Shown here one piece after another: positions 1 to 7,277 of a stretch of 20,586 bases of DNA (position 1 is its first letter; the number at the start of each line of letters is the position of its first letter). The stretch is from the NCBI GenBank assembly GCA_902158745.1, contig CABGHH010000010.1:1-20586 (forward strand), in the 5' to 3' direction. The stretch is from Candidatus Methanolliviera sp. GoM_asphalt (GTDB lineage: Archaea > Halobacteriota > Methanoliparia > Methanoliparales > Methanoliparaceae). The position numbers and the translations under genes were made by a program. The notes under the pieces are model-generated. The model did no database searches. It was not told the origin of the DNA and saw nothing but the letters and a program-made list of their open reading frames with translations.

Positions 1-384
1 GATATGACGAGGATACCGAACGCCCCTGATTACGTTGAGGGCGTTATAAACCTGAGAGGCCAGGTGACAACGATTATAAACCTTGGAAGGAGGCTTGGAT
101 TCATGGGTGAAGGCAAAGAGAAAGGTGAGAAAGAGGGCAAAAGGATAATCGTCGTCGAGTACGAGGGCACCCCCGTTGGTATGCTCGTCGATAATGTTAG
201 GGACGTCAAACGTCTCTCATCAGATGCCATGGAAGAGTTGCCCCTAATGATCTCTAAAAATCTAAAGGGCGAATTCTTAAGAAGCGTTGGAAAGATCGGA
301 GAGGAACTGATCCTGATAGTAGATCTGAATAAGATACTCTCAAATTGTGAAAGAAGCTCTGAAGTTTTAAAAAACAAAAAATGA
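1..384 (+). CDS. cheW: CheW-like chemotaxis coupling protein, C-terminal part (5' end outside window)
   Basis: The open frame runs from the window edge to TGA at 382-384. The visible 127 residues match the CheW fold: an IPNAP-DYVEGVINLRG segment near the start, then a NLGRRLG strand, a second beta-barrel half with GMLVDNVRDVKRL, and a C-terminal strand ELILIVDLNKIL. CheW scaffolds chemoreceptors and the CheA kinase at the inner membrane face. The in-frame ATG at base 4 is unlikely to be the start, because CheW proteins have about 30-40 residues before the VINLRG motif, so the gene is cut by the window. A charged lysine/glutamate-rich insert (about residues 37-47) follows NLGRRLG. The stop overlaps the next start in ATGA, which suggests translational coupling. 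Family assignment is firm. Whether it serves chemotaxis or another receptor array cannot be told here. Confidence 0.88.
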   Translation, partial: DMTRIPNAPDYVEGVINLRGQVTTIINLGRRLGFMGEGKEKGEKEGKRIIVVEYEGTPVGMLVDNVRDVKRLSSDAMEELPLMISKNLKGEFLRSVGKIGEELILIVDLNKILSNCERSSEVLKNKK

Positions 385-692
385 AGGTAGAAACTGAGAT
401 TATTCTCCTCCTCACTATATCGCTTCTATCTTTATCTATGATCTATGTCATATTCGAAGATTATCGTGATATATCGTTCGGGGGGAAAGTCCTAGCGACG
501 CATGATCTCGAGGATGGAGGATGTATCTTATATGTGCGAAGTGAACAATCCATAGAAAAAATATTTATCCCGCCAAATTTACTGGATAATATAGGAAGTT
601 TAGATATCGGTTGTGAGATCATCGTCGATGGAAGTATCGTTAATTTTAAAGAGGAAAGAGAGGTATTGGCAATTAATATATCTCAAGTATGA
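381..692 (+). CDS. Small membrane-anchored protein with OB-fold-like domain
   Basis: This is a 103-residue protein starting at the ATG that overlaps the cheW stop (ATGA). Residues about 6-25 form one hydrophobic segment (IILLLTISLLSLSMIYVIF), read as a membrane anchor or uncleaved signal. The rest looks like one small beta-barrel: GKVLATHDLEDGG, a central strand with IFIPPNLLD, GCEIIVDGSIVNFKEEREVLAINI. The pattern G-x-V, then I-x-V-x-G-x-I, then E-x-x-x-L-x-I is typical of the short OB-fold (tRNA_anti-like) proteins common in archaea. I infer an extracytoplasmic or membrane-proximal OB domain. No ligand can be assigned. Coupling to cheW could mean a role at the receptor array or simply shared transcription. 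The gene ends just before the hairpin cluster at 698. Confidence 0.7.
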   Translation: MKVETEIILLLTISLLSLSMIYVIFEDYRDISFGGKVLATHDLEDGGCILYVRSEQSIEKIFIPPNLLDNIGSLDIGCEIIVDGSIVNFKEEREVLAINISQV

Positions 693-697
693 TCCTG

Positions 698-785
698 ACG
701 ACTTCGTCGTGGGATGCAATGAAATCTTTGATTTCGTGCCGTGAAAATGTTCCATTTTCACATGTCAAAAATCTTCGATTTTTGA
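698..785. repeat. Cluster of four adjacent short palindromic hairpins (group C)
   Basis: Four inverted repeats follow each other. They are ACGAC-ttc-GTCGT (698-710), GAAATC-ttt-GATTTC (721-735, with outer GCA/TGC at 716-718 and 737-739), GTGAAAAT-gttcc-ATTTTCAC (741-761), and TCAAAAATC-ttc-GATTTTTGA (765-785). Loops are 3-5 nt. The second and third hairpins align over about 45 nt with the hairpin pair at 19976-20018 inside the IS4 transposase, with about 31 identical positions by hand, and stem differences remain paired. No protein is encoded. The group lies between a coding gene and the tRNA promoter, so it could also act as the end of the upstream transcript. Confidence 0.75.
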
Positions 786-789
786 GCAC

Positions 790-802
790 AAAGATTTTAT
801 GT
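790..802 (+). promoter_or_regulatory. Archaeal TATA/BRE-like promoter of the tRNA operon
   Basis: An A-rich element (acaaag) followed by TTTTATGT at 795-802 lies about 27-34 nt before the 5' end of tRNA-Val at 829. That is the expected spacing for an archaeal TBP/TFB promoter starting at or just before the tRNA. Seen by eye only. Confidence 0.45.
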
Positions 803-828
803 AGGTCGATATAGGTATGATGGAAGTT

Positions 829-900
829 GGGCTTGTGGTCTAGGGGTATGACGTCGCCTTGACATGGCGGAGATCCGGAGTTCAAATCTCCGCGAGCCCA
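829..900 (+). tRNA. tRNA-Val (anticodon GAC)
   Basis: The acceptor arm GGGCTTG (829-835) pairs with CGAGCCC (893-899), with one T-G wobble, and discriminator A is at 900. The D-arm region GTCTAGGGGTATGAC is present. The anticodon stem TCGCC/GGCGG flanks the loop TTGACAT, giving anticodon GAC at 861-863. The T arm contains GTTCAAATC. No 3' CCA is encoded (CAT follows), so CCA must be added post-transcriptionally. tRNA-Phe begins 3 nt after the end, so the two are surely co-transcribed. Confidence 0.95.
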
Positions 901-903
901 CAT

Positions 904-976
904 GCCCTGGTAGCTCAGTTGGGAGAGCGCCAGACTGAAGATCTGGATGTCCCCGGTTCAAGTCCGGGCCAGGGCA
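904..976 (+). tRNA. tRNA-Phe (anticodon GAA)
   Basis: The acceptor GCCCTGG (904-910) pairs perfectly with CCAGGGC (969-975), with discriminator A at 976. The D arm TAGCTCAGTTGGGAGAGC is canonical. The anticodon stem CCAGA/TCTGG encloses the loop CTGAAGA, with GAA at 937-939. The T arm has GGTTCAAGTCC. No intron and no encoded CCA. It is followed directly by a T run. Confidence 0.96.
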
Positions 977-985
977 TTTTTTTTT
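977..985 (+). terminator. Oligo-T terminator after tRNA-Phe
   Basis: Nine consecutive T residues start immediately after the discriminator base of tRNA-Phe. Archaeal RNA polymerase terminates at such U tracts. The next gene (DP2) converges from the minus strand and ends at 1049, so a stop here is expected. Confidence 0.65.
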
Positions 986-1048
986 ATCTTTGAATACCTT
1001 AAGTAGATTATCTTCTACCAGTAGTTCCGAGTGAGAATATGGAACAGA

Positions 1049-4000
1049 TCAAGAGACGAAATCTGAGAGCTCCTTCTGCCCTCCAAGATCTTCCACATTC
1101 AGATCGTCTTTGTCTTCTTTAAATAGAGATTCTATCTCCATCTTCAAGAGTTCTATGCGCTGTCTGGTATATCCAGATATCTTAAACTCATCCAAAATCC
1201 TATAAGAAGCGCCCAGATACTTTTTAATCGAGGCTTCATGGACGGTCAAGATGATCTTTCCGCCACACTTAGGGCACGTCTTCGATAGAGGGGGTCTCCT
1301 GAATTTGGCGTTGCATCTCACGCATCTAAATTTCTGCGTCGAGAACGCCCTAAGATTTCCAATGATATCTGGAATAAAGTGAGATTTTAAGATTCTCTCG
1401 GCAACATCATCCTCGTCCACCGCTCGGGTCTTCTTTGCAATCTTTAACTGCAACTCCATCTTCTCGCGCATCGTCTCAAGCGTCTTATATGAGCTCATCA
1501 AAGGACCCTCAGAGATGTCCGTTACCTCTTGTGTGAATCCCAAATTTTCATACTGTGAGTTGGTATTTAGCCTATCTTTTATCGTCTCCATCTCAATATT
1601 CTTCGGATCTTCGCATTTAAGAGTACTTAAATAGAAATCGAGTGGATATCTATAGCATATATCCATATTATGTACCTCTCCATCCACTTCTTTAGGATCT
1701 ATCCTCTCTGTAAGCACCAACGGTGAATCCATCAGCCTTCCCCTCCCCTCAGGCAGGTATTCCTTTGAAAAGTTTATCAAACCATCAAGTAAGAGCATGA
1801 CACAATCTTCGTCGCCGTCGCAGTTCGAAGATAAAATAAAATCATTCATCAAGAAATTGTGATCCTCTTCCACCTCGATGTCGTAAAGATGGCCCGATGG
1901 AATATTTGATATATCTATCTTCTTGACGCCATCCAGGATAAAATTTTTAAATTTCTCAACTCTTACCTTTCCCTCTTTTGATAAGACAGATTTCAATGCT
2001 CTCTGTTTTCTACTGAGAGAAAAGCCTATCTCATCATAAAATTTACGCGCGTATTTGGATCTTATCGAGATGCTATATGACTTAAACTCTGGAAGTGGTT
2101 CTTCAATATTTGAGCACTTCAATCTTTTTTTTAAATAAAATTCTTTCACGGAACCGCTCGCTTCTCTTTTTTCCTCCCTCAATCTATAAAAAATTCCAAA
2201 TCTTAAAAGCAAAAATCCTATATCCCTGAGTAATCTTGCATTTACCGATGAACAAGTAACATGCAATCTTTCTTTCTCTACCGATCCGTCTCCAGAGAAA
2301 TAAGCTTTAAGCAATTCCTTTATCTTCTCTTTTGGTAATGCGAGAAATAATGTTGGAACTCTCTTGTTGTGTGCGTTCTCTCCTGTGCATAAAACATCTT
2401 TAAATAGATGATAAACTAATTTATTGGATATCGTTAGAACATTTTTACCGACATAAGGATCTATACCAAATATTTTTTTAATGTTTATAATATAATCTTC
2501 AAGCATTTCCTCTTCCGAAAAAGCTAAATTGGTTTGATAGCACCTATCCCCCTCTCTGAGATATCCTTCGGAGAGATAATATCCCATTATTCTCATAAAT
2601 TCTTTATTAACCTTTATAATTCTTGGAATTGAGGTTTTATCTCTCTTGATACCCAACTTACAATTTTTTGGTATGGACATAAATTCTTCATTACAAAGCC
2701 GGAAAATATCTTTCAATAGAGGTAGCGGGATACTGTCTCTGTAAATATAATTTGAGAGTGTTTTTTTGTTGATCTTTAATTTTTTGCTCGCCTCTTTTAT
2801 GCCGTCGAGTCTATTTAATAAATTTTTAAAGAAATCCCGTGTATCTCTGACCATCATTTCATTACTCAATTCCAAGCTCCAAAATTCTTTTAAAACGTCT
2901 ATCTCATCGAGATCTTTCTCTCTCACATCTATCTTTTCTGGAACGATAAGTTTGTCGTCCTTCGTCAGTTCGATTACTTTTTTTGCTTTTAATTCGCCAT
3001 TTGAATATGCGATGATCCTATGATCTCCCGAAGCCAAAAAATTCCTTCCGGATTTGGTTCTTATCTCTATGAGATGGCTTCGGGAGAATGGTGTTTTTAT
3101 GATCGACTTTATCTTTCTCTCCTCAAACCGATTGCTCTCCTGGTTGAAAGATATCGTCTTCAATCCGTTCACTTTTTTCTCTAACGTCCTATAATCATCT
3201 ACGAGATCTTCTTTGGCATTTATACTATCATATACTTCTTTTATTCCCAATATTTTTGGCATACCCGAATTCAAAATCAAGATATCTGTCTCTGAGGGTA
3301 GGCAGTTCCTTCTCTTCGCCGCGTGAAAATATGGGTGTGCGTAACAGACGGAGCTCTCTATGAAGCCTATTATCCTCCCTAACACGCCCGCAGAAGTGTG
3401 TGGGGCCAGTCCAATCACCAATTCTCCTATTAAACCTTCTCTATCTTTTATTTTGTAAAAAGGAGAGATGCCATAAAACTTTTCTATCAGATCATCCATA
3501 TAATTTGCGATCTTAGCAAGATAATCTCCACAGTCGTTTGAGACGATGATATCCTGTGGAAATATCTCTATTAGCTGTTCTTCATCTTTTAAAGACTTTC
3601 CTGTGTAATCTTTATCATATCCAAGATCTCTTAACTTATTTATCGGTGTTCCTATCTCCTTAGAGTTAAAGTGGGTGATAGGGAGATCCGTCATATCGTA
3701 CCTTATCGTCCCATCTTTGAAGACATATATATTATGCTTTGCACGGAGAATTCCCTTTTCGAGTGGTTCTGGAATTTTATGCTTGGAGATCAGCCCTTTA
3801 ACGCCCTTCACTTCGACCGTATCTTGCTCACAAAGTTTAGCCAACGCGTCTTCATAAATTTTTTTTATATTCACCTCGGTTTCAGTTACGTCATCCTTTT
3901 TTATCGCTTCCGTATTTCCTCCACAATCGCAGAATATAGATACTGTCTTCTTTCCACATTTTTTGCAGCGTCTCATCCCCATCTTGACTCTTATTCTTCC

Positions 4001-5857
4001 ATTTTTATCTTTAGATAGATCAATGGCCTTTTGTATGGATCGTCTGTTACTTTCTCTCCCAACTGGAAAGAGCACATGTGCAGGAGGGCTCATCTTTCTC
4101 TCTTTTGACTTCTCAGGCCTACCCATTCTTCCGCCAATCCTTGATGGAGCCTTTTTTCTCACGACCAGTCCGCTTCTCTCTTTTATGATCTCTATAACGT
4201 CTTTTCTATCTCCCTTGCAAATCTTCGATTTACAATCATCTAATTTATCATCTAAACCCAGACACGCCAAAAATGGGAGCGCATCTTCAATTATTATCTT
4301 TCCATCTCTTATCTTATGTTCCAAAAGTAGCTCTTCAAGGATGCCTTTTATCCCCAAATTTGAGATGATCAGGATATCCCGCTCTCTCTCGAGCTCACCA
4401 AATTCCTTCACGGCATCCACAAGTTTTTTATATTCATCTTCTTCTATATCGTGCCAGAGATAGGTAAAATTTGGGTGCAGTGGAATATTATACCTTCTGG
4501 ATAGTTCTAATGCGTATCTTCCACTTATCTTGAGATAATCTTTCATTTGAAGATCTTCCATAGTTGCATTCTCCAACTCCAAAAGCCACCATTCGATACA
4601 ATAAGAAGAAGGCAGAAGAGGTCGGTTGTTCTCCAAGAAATCTCCAAAGTTTATCAGGATCTCCCCAACATCCAAGATGGTATCGATCTGATCCAAGATA
4701 TTCTTTCTGTCTAAACCTTTAGAAATCAGATCATCATAGGTATCCAATCTGACAACGTCTCCGTTTAGAAGTCTAACCGTTGGCCCCTCGATAGAGTCCA
4801 CGGGGACAACTCCTGCAGCCTTTCCTGGCACATCCATCTTCATCTGCGTCCCAGGTGCAAGGGTTTCTCCAAAGATGAGCATCGTTGTGGGATTTATTCC
4901 GGCGGTTGCAAATCCAGAATTTCTTCCCCTACCATATCTCAAACGAAAGCCCCCTTTTGCCATGGGATGAGAAAAGACGGGTCTTCCAGCTATTATATCG
5001 TCCAAGAAAGTGCTTTTATTCTCAGTATCTTTTTCGCCTGATCCCTTTCTAATTAATCTGTCTATCCATCCCCACCCATCCAAATTAAGTTTTTCCACAT
5101 ATTTTTTTATCTTTGGAGCCTTCAGAGATACCCCTTCTGAAATGACGAGAACCATTCCTCCCCGTATTCTATTATCTTTGATCCTTCCAATGTCCCGGTT
5201 TGAGGAGACCTCCTCCTCTTCCGTTGGCTCTCCATCAATACAGACGGGGCAGTTTCGGATGATCGTCTCAACATCTTCGGGAGAAGGTGTGTGTTGAAGA
5301 TGTGCAATCCTTTTGTAAAGCGATATCTCCTCCAAACATCGCTTTATCTCCTCTTCTCTCGGTATGTATCTGTTTATGCCCACCTTTCTCCTTATATAAT
5401 CAGCTACCAGGACGGATAGCGCCTGAGCAGATCCACCAGCGCTCCTTATGGGTCCAGCATAATAGATACGCAGATAATTGGTACCGTCATCGTTTCTCTC
5501 AATTTTTATATCAGAAATTCCATCTATCGGCGCGGCGACGACACCCTCCGTCAGTATGGCAACGGCAGTTCTAACCGCTATCTCTATCCCTTTTTCTGAA
5601 TGGAATTCTTCCGATAGTTCTTCGCCGATCCTGAATGCTACCTCTTCTCTGGACATCTTCTCTCCGAGTGTTCTTATTCTCTCCGAGAGTCCTGCCAGCC
5701 CAATTAAAGATTCTACCCGATCTGCCAAATCCTTTGCCACATCTATCTCTACATCATAAGACGGATCGTAACCTCTCCCTCTCGCCTTTTTCGCTATTCT
5801 AACCGCTTCATCAAGCTCATCTTCCATAGATGAGAAATAATCATCTGATTTCATCAT
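1049..5857 (-). CDS. polB: DNA polymerase D large (catalytic) subunit DP2, interrupted by an intein
   Basis: DP2 is the polymerase subunit of the archaeal replicative heterodimer PolD. The best start is ATG 5857-5855, giving M-M-K-S-D-D-Y-F, a typical DP2 N-terminus. It overlaps the DP1 stop as ATGA, has GGAGG directly upstream, and gives 1602 residues (about 1108 without the intein). The frame stays open 37 codons further upstream inside DP1, which I reject as coding. Visible hallmarks are the AGPIRSAGGSAQA segment, a CPVC zinc pair, a CKKCGKK...CDCGG zinc site, the catalytic DGDED (two of these aspartates bind the metal ions), and a C-terminal CVRC...CPKC zinc knuckle. The intein sits immediately before the catalytic motif, so the polymerase is inactive until splicing. 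The C-terminal tail is short and I see no clear PIP box in it. The gene is in an operon with polC. Confidence 0.96.
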   Translation of the reverse strand: MMKSDDYFSSMEDELDEAVRIAKKARGRGYDPSYDVEIDVAKDLADRVESLIGLAGLSERIRTLGEKMSREEVAFRIGEELSEEFHSEKGIEIAVRTAVAILTEGVVAAPIDGISDIKIERNDDGTNYLRIYYAGPIRSAGGSAQALSVLVADYIRRKVGINRYIPREEEIKRCLEEISLYKRIAHLQHTPSPEDVETIIRNCPVCIDGEPTEEEEVSSNRDIGRIKDNRIRGGMVLVISEGVSLKAPKIKKYVEKLNLDGWGWIDRLIRKGSGEKDTENKSTFLDDIIAGRPVFSHPMAKGGFRLRYGRGRNSGFATAGINPTTMLIFGETLAPGTQMKMDVPGKAAGVVPVDSIEGPTVRLLNGDVVRLDTYDDLISKGLDRKNILDQIDTILDVGEILINFGDFLENNRPLLPSSYCIEWWLLELENATMEDLQMKDYLKISGRYALELSRRYNIPLHPNFTYLWHDIEEDEYKKLVDAVKEFGELERERDILIISNLGIKGILEELLLEHKIRDGKIIIEDALPFLACLGLDDKLDDCKSKICKGDRKDVIEIIKERSGLVVRKKAPSRIGGRMGRPEKSKERKMSPPAHVLFPVGRESNRRSIQKAIDLSKDKNGRIRVKMGMRRCKKCGKKTVSIFCDCGGNTEAIKKDDVTETEVNIKKIYEDALAKLCEQDTVEVKGVKGLISKHKIPEPLEKGILRAKHNIYVFKDGTIRYDMTDLPITHFNSKEIGTPINKLRDLGYDKDYTGKSLKDEEQLIEIFPQDIIVSNDCGDYLAKIANYMDDLIEKFYGISPFYKIKDREGLIGELVIGLAPHTSAGVLGRIIGFIESSVCYAHPYFHAAKRRNCLPSETDILILNSGMPKILGIKEVYDSINAKEDLVDDYRTLEKKVNGLKTISFNQESNRFEERKIKSIIKTPFSRSHLIEIRTKSGRNFLASGDHRIIAYSNGELKAKKVIELTKDDKLIVPEKIDVREKDLDEIDVLKEFWSLELSNEMMVRDTRDFFKNLLNRLDGIKEASKKLKINKKTLSNYIYRDSIPLPLLKDIFRLCNEEFMSIPKNCKLGIKRDKTSIPRIIKVNKEFMRIMGYYLSEGYLREGDRCYQTNLAFSEEEMLEDYIINIKKIFGIDPYVGKNVLTISNKLVYHLFKDVLCTGENAHNKRVPTLFLALPKEKIKELLKAYFSGDGSVEKERLHVTCSSVNARLLRDIGFLLLRFGIFYRLREEKREASGSVKEFYLKKRLKCSNIEEPLPEFKSYSISIRSKYARKFYDEIGFSLSRKQRALKSVLSKEGKVRVEKFKNFILDGVKKIDISNIPSGHLYDIEVEEDHNFLMNDFILSSNCDGDEDCVMLLLDGLINFSKEYLPEGRGRLMDSPLVLTERIDPKEVDGEVHNMDICYRYPLDFYLSTLKCEDPKNIEMETIKDRLNTNSQYENLGFTQEVTDISEGPLMSSYKTLETMREKMELQLKIAKKTRAVDEDDVAERILKSHFIPDIIGNLRAFSTQKFRCVRCNAKFRRPPLSKTCPKCGGKIILTVHEASIKKYLGASYRILDEFKISGYTRQRIELLKMEIESLFKEDKDDLNVEDLGGQKELSDFVS
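1823..3304 (-). other. Intein with LAGLIDADG homing endonuclease in DP2 (pol-II type site)
   Basis: This 494-residue in-frame insertion lies between extein residues RRN and CDGDED. It starts with Cys (CLPSETDILI, block A). Block B is near SGRNFLASGDHRII with the GDH histidine. A paired LAGLIDADG nuclease is present: RIMGYYLSEG (acid is Glu) and LLKAYFSGDGS (acid is Asp). Block F is GHLYDIEVEEDHNFL, and block G ends FILSSN with Cys as the +1 residue. The terminal residue is Asn, but the usual penultimate His is replaced by Ser. Many class 1 inteins have HN, so splicing may rely on other groups. All other splicing blocks look intact and both nuclease acids are present, so I infer a splicing-competent, probably mobile intein. 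The site at the DP2 active centre is a known intein location in euryarchaea. Confidence 0.95.
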
Positions 5858-7233
5858 CCTCCAAAATCTAAGATTTTGATTCCCATACTCCCAAGGTCGA
5901 TCACGGGAAATTTTGCCACGTCTGGCTCGATGTTCCTCTCTCTCTGAAAAGACGTTTGCTCCTGCCAACCGGCGGAATTAACGATTAGAGTACCACTGTA
6001 TCTTCCAATGCCAAGTGTGTGAACATGGCCACAGTGAAATATATCCGGAACATCCTCCATGAGAAGAAGATCTCTCTCCCCGGGAGACATCGCGACCCTG
6101 CCACCATATATTGGAGATAGATGCCTCCTCCTTAAGAGCTGTGTCATCGCCGAGACGGGATCATTGTAGCTCGATCCAGGGATATTCTGTATGATGTCAT
6201 CCAGAGATCTTCCGTGATATGACAGTACATTCACACCGTTTATCTCTATATAACAGGGATTTCCGACGAATTTGAATCTTTCTGGGAAAAAATCTCTTAT
6301 CTTCTCCGGAAAAGGAGGCTGAGGCTCAGCCTGCCTAACCGCATCATGATTTCCGGGCGATATTACGACTTTAATGTCCGATGGTATATCTTCCATCAAA
6401 TTCGCCGCCTCTCTATATTGATCAAAGATATTTTTTATGGAAAGCTCTCTCTCTTGGTTCGGATAAATCCCTATCCCATCCACTACATCTCCCGCCACGA
6501 TTATGCAATCCAAATCTCCCGCGACCGCTTCATCCCTCTGCAGGAATCTCACAAATCTCTTCCAACTATCCTCTCTGAACGTCACACTGCCGACGTGAAG
6601 ATCTGACGTCAATCCTATCTTTCCGTGTGATCTCAATCTCTCTCTATTAACGGGAAGATCCGGTCTGAATATTGTATCTGCGATCAAAAGAGATTTTTGA
6701 ATAGAGCCCTTTACGCCTATCACCTCATCCAATAAGAGATCCTCTCTTATGACGTCAGAACCTTTTGGCAGGAGAACGCTCATCAAATCTGTCTCATCCT
6801 CTATCTCCACAATTTTGTGCCCGTTTCTCGTCTTTTTGATATTTGAGACCATCCCCACGACAAATATATCGGATCCGCCTCCTTTCTTCACATTTTTTAT
6901 CGCGCTTACAGGTAATCTTCTCTTAAGGATCTTTCCCAGACGTCTGTATCTATCGATGAACATATCCGTAAATTCTTCGTATTCTCCCTTGCAGACGTTA
7001 GTGTCATATCTAATCCTTAAATCGGTCTTATTTTCTGATTTATGCGGAAAACAGGCATCATTAATGCGATCTGGTGTTATAACGACATCAGAATCTTTAA
7101 GAAATTTACCAGCCCTCTTTATCACTTGATCTATCTCTCTTTTATCTGAAAAATTTTTTATGATATTTACGGCGTCTCTATCGATCAGAAAACCATTTTT
7201 CATCGCGAGCCCGACGATCTCTTCGTCGTTCAT
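5854..7233 (-). CDS. polC: DNA polymerase D small subunit DP1 (3'-5' proofreading exonuclease)
   Basis: DP1 supplies the proofreading exonuclease and anchors DP2. I place the start at ATG 7233-7231 (M-N-D-E-E-I-V), giving 459 residues. An upstream in-frame ATG at 7335 would add 34 residues overlapping the divergent signal peptidase and its promoter. An N-terminal helical region is followed by an OB fold (about residues 120-190, SDIFVVGMVSNI). The calcineurin-like phosphodiesterase core has all metal motifs: D211-x-H213 (SDLHVGS), G248-D249, G294-N-H-D297, H340 (SYHG) and G402-H-V-H405. The presence of the final GHVH pair and the GNHD motif argues for an active nuclease. The stop TGA overlaps the DP2 start. 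A TATA-like sequence lies about 25-30 nt upstream, so the mRNA may be leaderless. Confidence 0.96.
   Translation of the reverse strand: MNDEEIVGLAMKNGFLIDRDAVNIIKNFSDKREIDQVIKRAGKFLKDSDVVITPDRINDACFPHKSENKTDLRIRYDTNVCKGEYEEFTDMFIDRYRRLGKILKRRLPVSAIKNVKKGGGSDIFVVGMVSNIKKTRNGHKIVEIEDETDLMSVLLPKGSDVIREDLLLDEVIGVKGSIQKSLLIADTIFRPDLPVNRERLRSHGKIGLTSDLHVGSVTFREDSWKRFVRFLQRDEAVAGDLDCIIVAGDVVDGIGIYPNQERELSIKNIFDQYREAANLMEDIPSDIKVVISPGNHDAVRQAEPQPPFPEKIRDFFPERFKFVGNPCYIEINGVNVLSYHGRSLDDIIQNIPGSSYNDPVSAMTQLLRRRHLSPIYGGRVAMSPGERDLLLMEDVPDIFHCGHVHTLGIGRYSGTLIVNSAGWQEQTSFQRERNIEPDVAKFPVIDLGSMGIKILDFGG
5862..5878. repeat. Short palindrome at the polC/polB junction
   Basis: CAAAATC-taa-GATTTTG is a perfect 7-bp inverted repeat with a 3-nt loop. 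It lies in the last codons of DP1 (encoding KILDF) and ends 4 nt before the DP2 start codon. The core resembles the hairpins at 765-785 and 19720-20018. It may be chance or a fixed member of that family. In the mRNA it would sit right at the coupled DP2 start. Confidence 0.4.
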
Positions 7234-7236
7234 CAA

Positions 7237-7266
7237 AAGATATATATTTAGAAACTGTATAAAAAG
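7237..7266. promoter_or_regulatory. Overlapping divergent promoters of polC-polB and signal peptidase
   Basis: The 44 nt between the two divergent starts carry an A/T-rich box for each direction. Rightward, AAAAGATATATATTTA (7235-7250) is a BRE plus TATA, with an expected start near 7270, just before ATG 7278. Leftward, the complement of 7258-7266 reads CTTTTTATA, with an expected start near 7235, just before the DP1 ATG at 7233. Both transcripts would be almost leaderless. The boxes partly share sequence, so the two promoters may compete. Confidence 0.5.
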
Positions 7267-7277
7267 CATTTGTTCTA

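Noticed and set aside
698..785. CRISPR array or attenuator
   Set aside because: Units are unequal palindromes without constant repeat and spacer lengths. No leader peptide or cas gene is nearby.
673..903. 76-residue minus-strand ORF over the hairpins and tRNA-Val
   Set aside because: It is antisense to a clear tRNA and a hairpin cluster. Its sequence is just the complement of structured RNA, with no protein family likeness.
4219..4231. AAATC-ttc-GATTT palindrome inside DP2 as another member of the hairpin family
   Set aside because: Only a 5-bp stem in a normal-looking coding stretch with no adjacent second hairpin, so chance is likely.
3963..4463. 166-residue plus-strand ORF under DP2
   Set aside because: Antisense shadow of a conserved DP2 region. 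No start signal and no recognisable domain.
5858..5968. 37-codon N-terminal extension of DP2
   Set aside because: It lies wholly inside the DP1 coding region. DP2 proteins begin near M-K-S-D-D-Y-F, and the ATGA overlap gives a better start.
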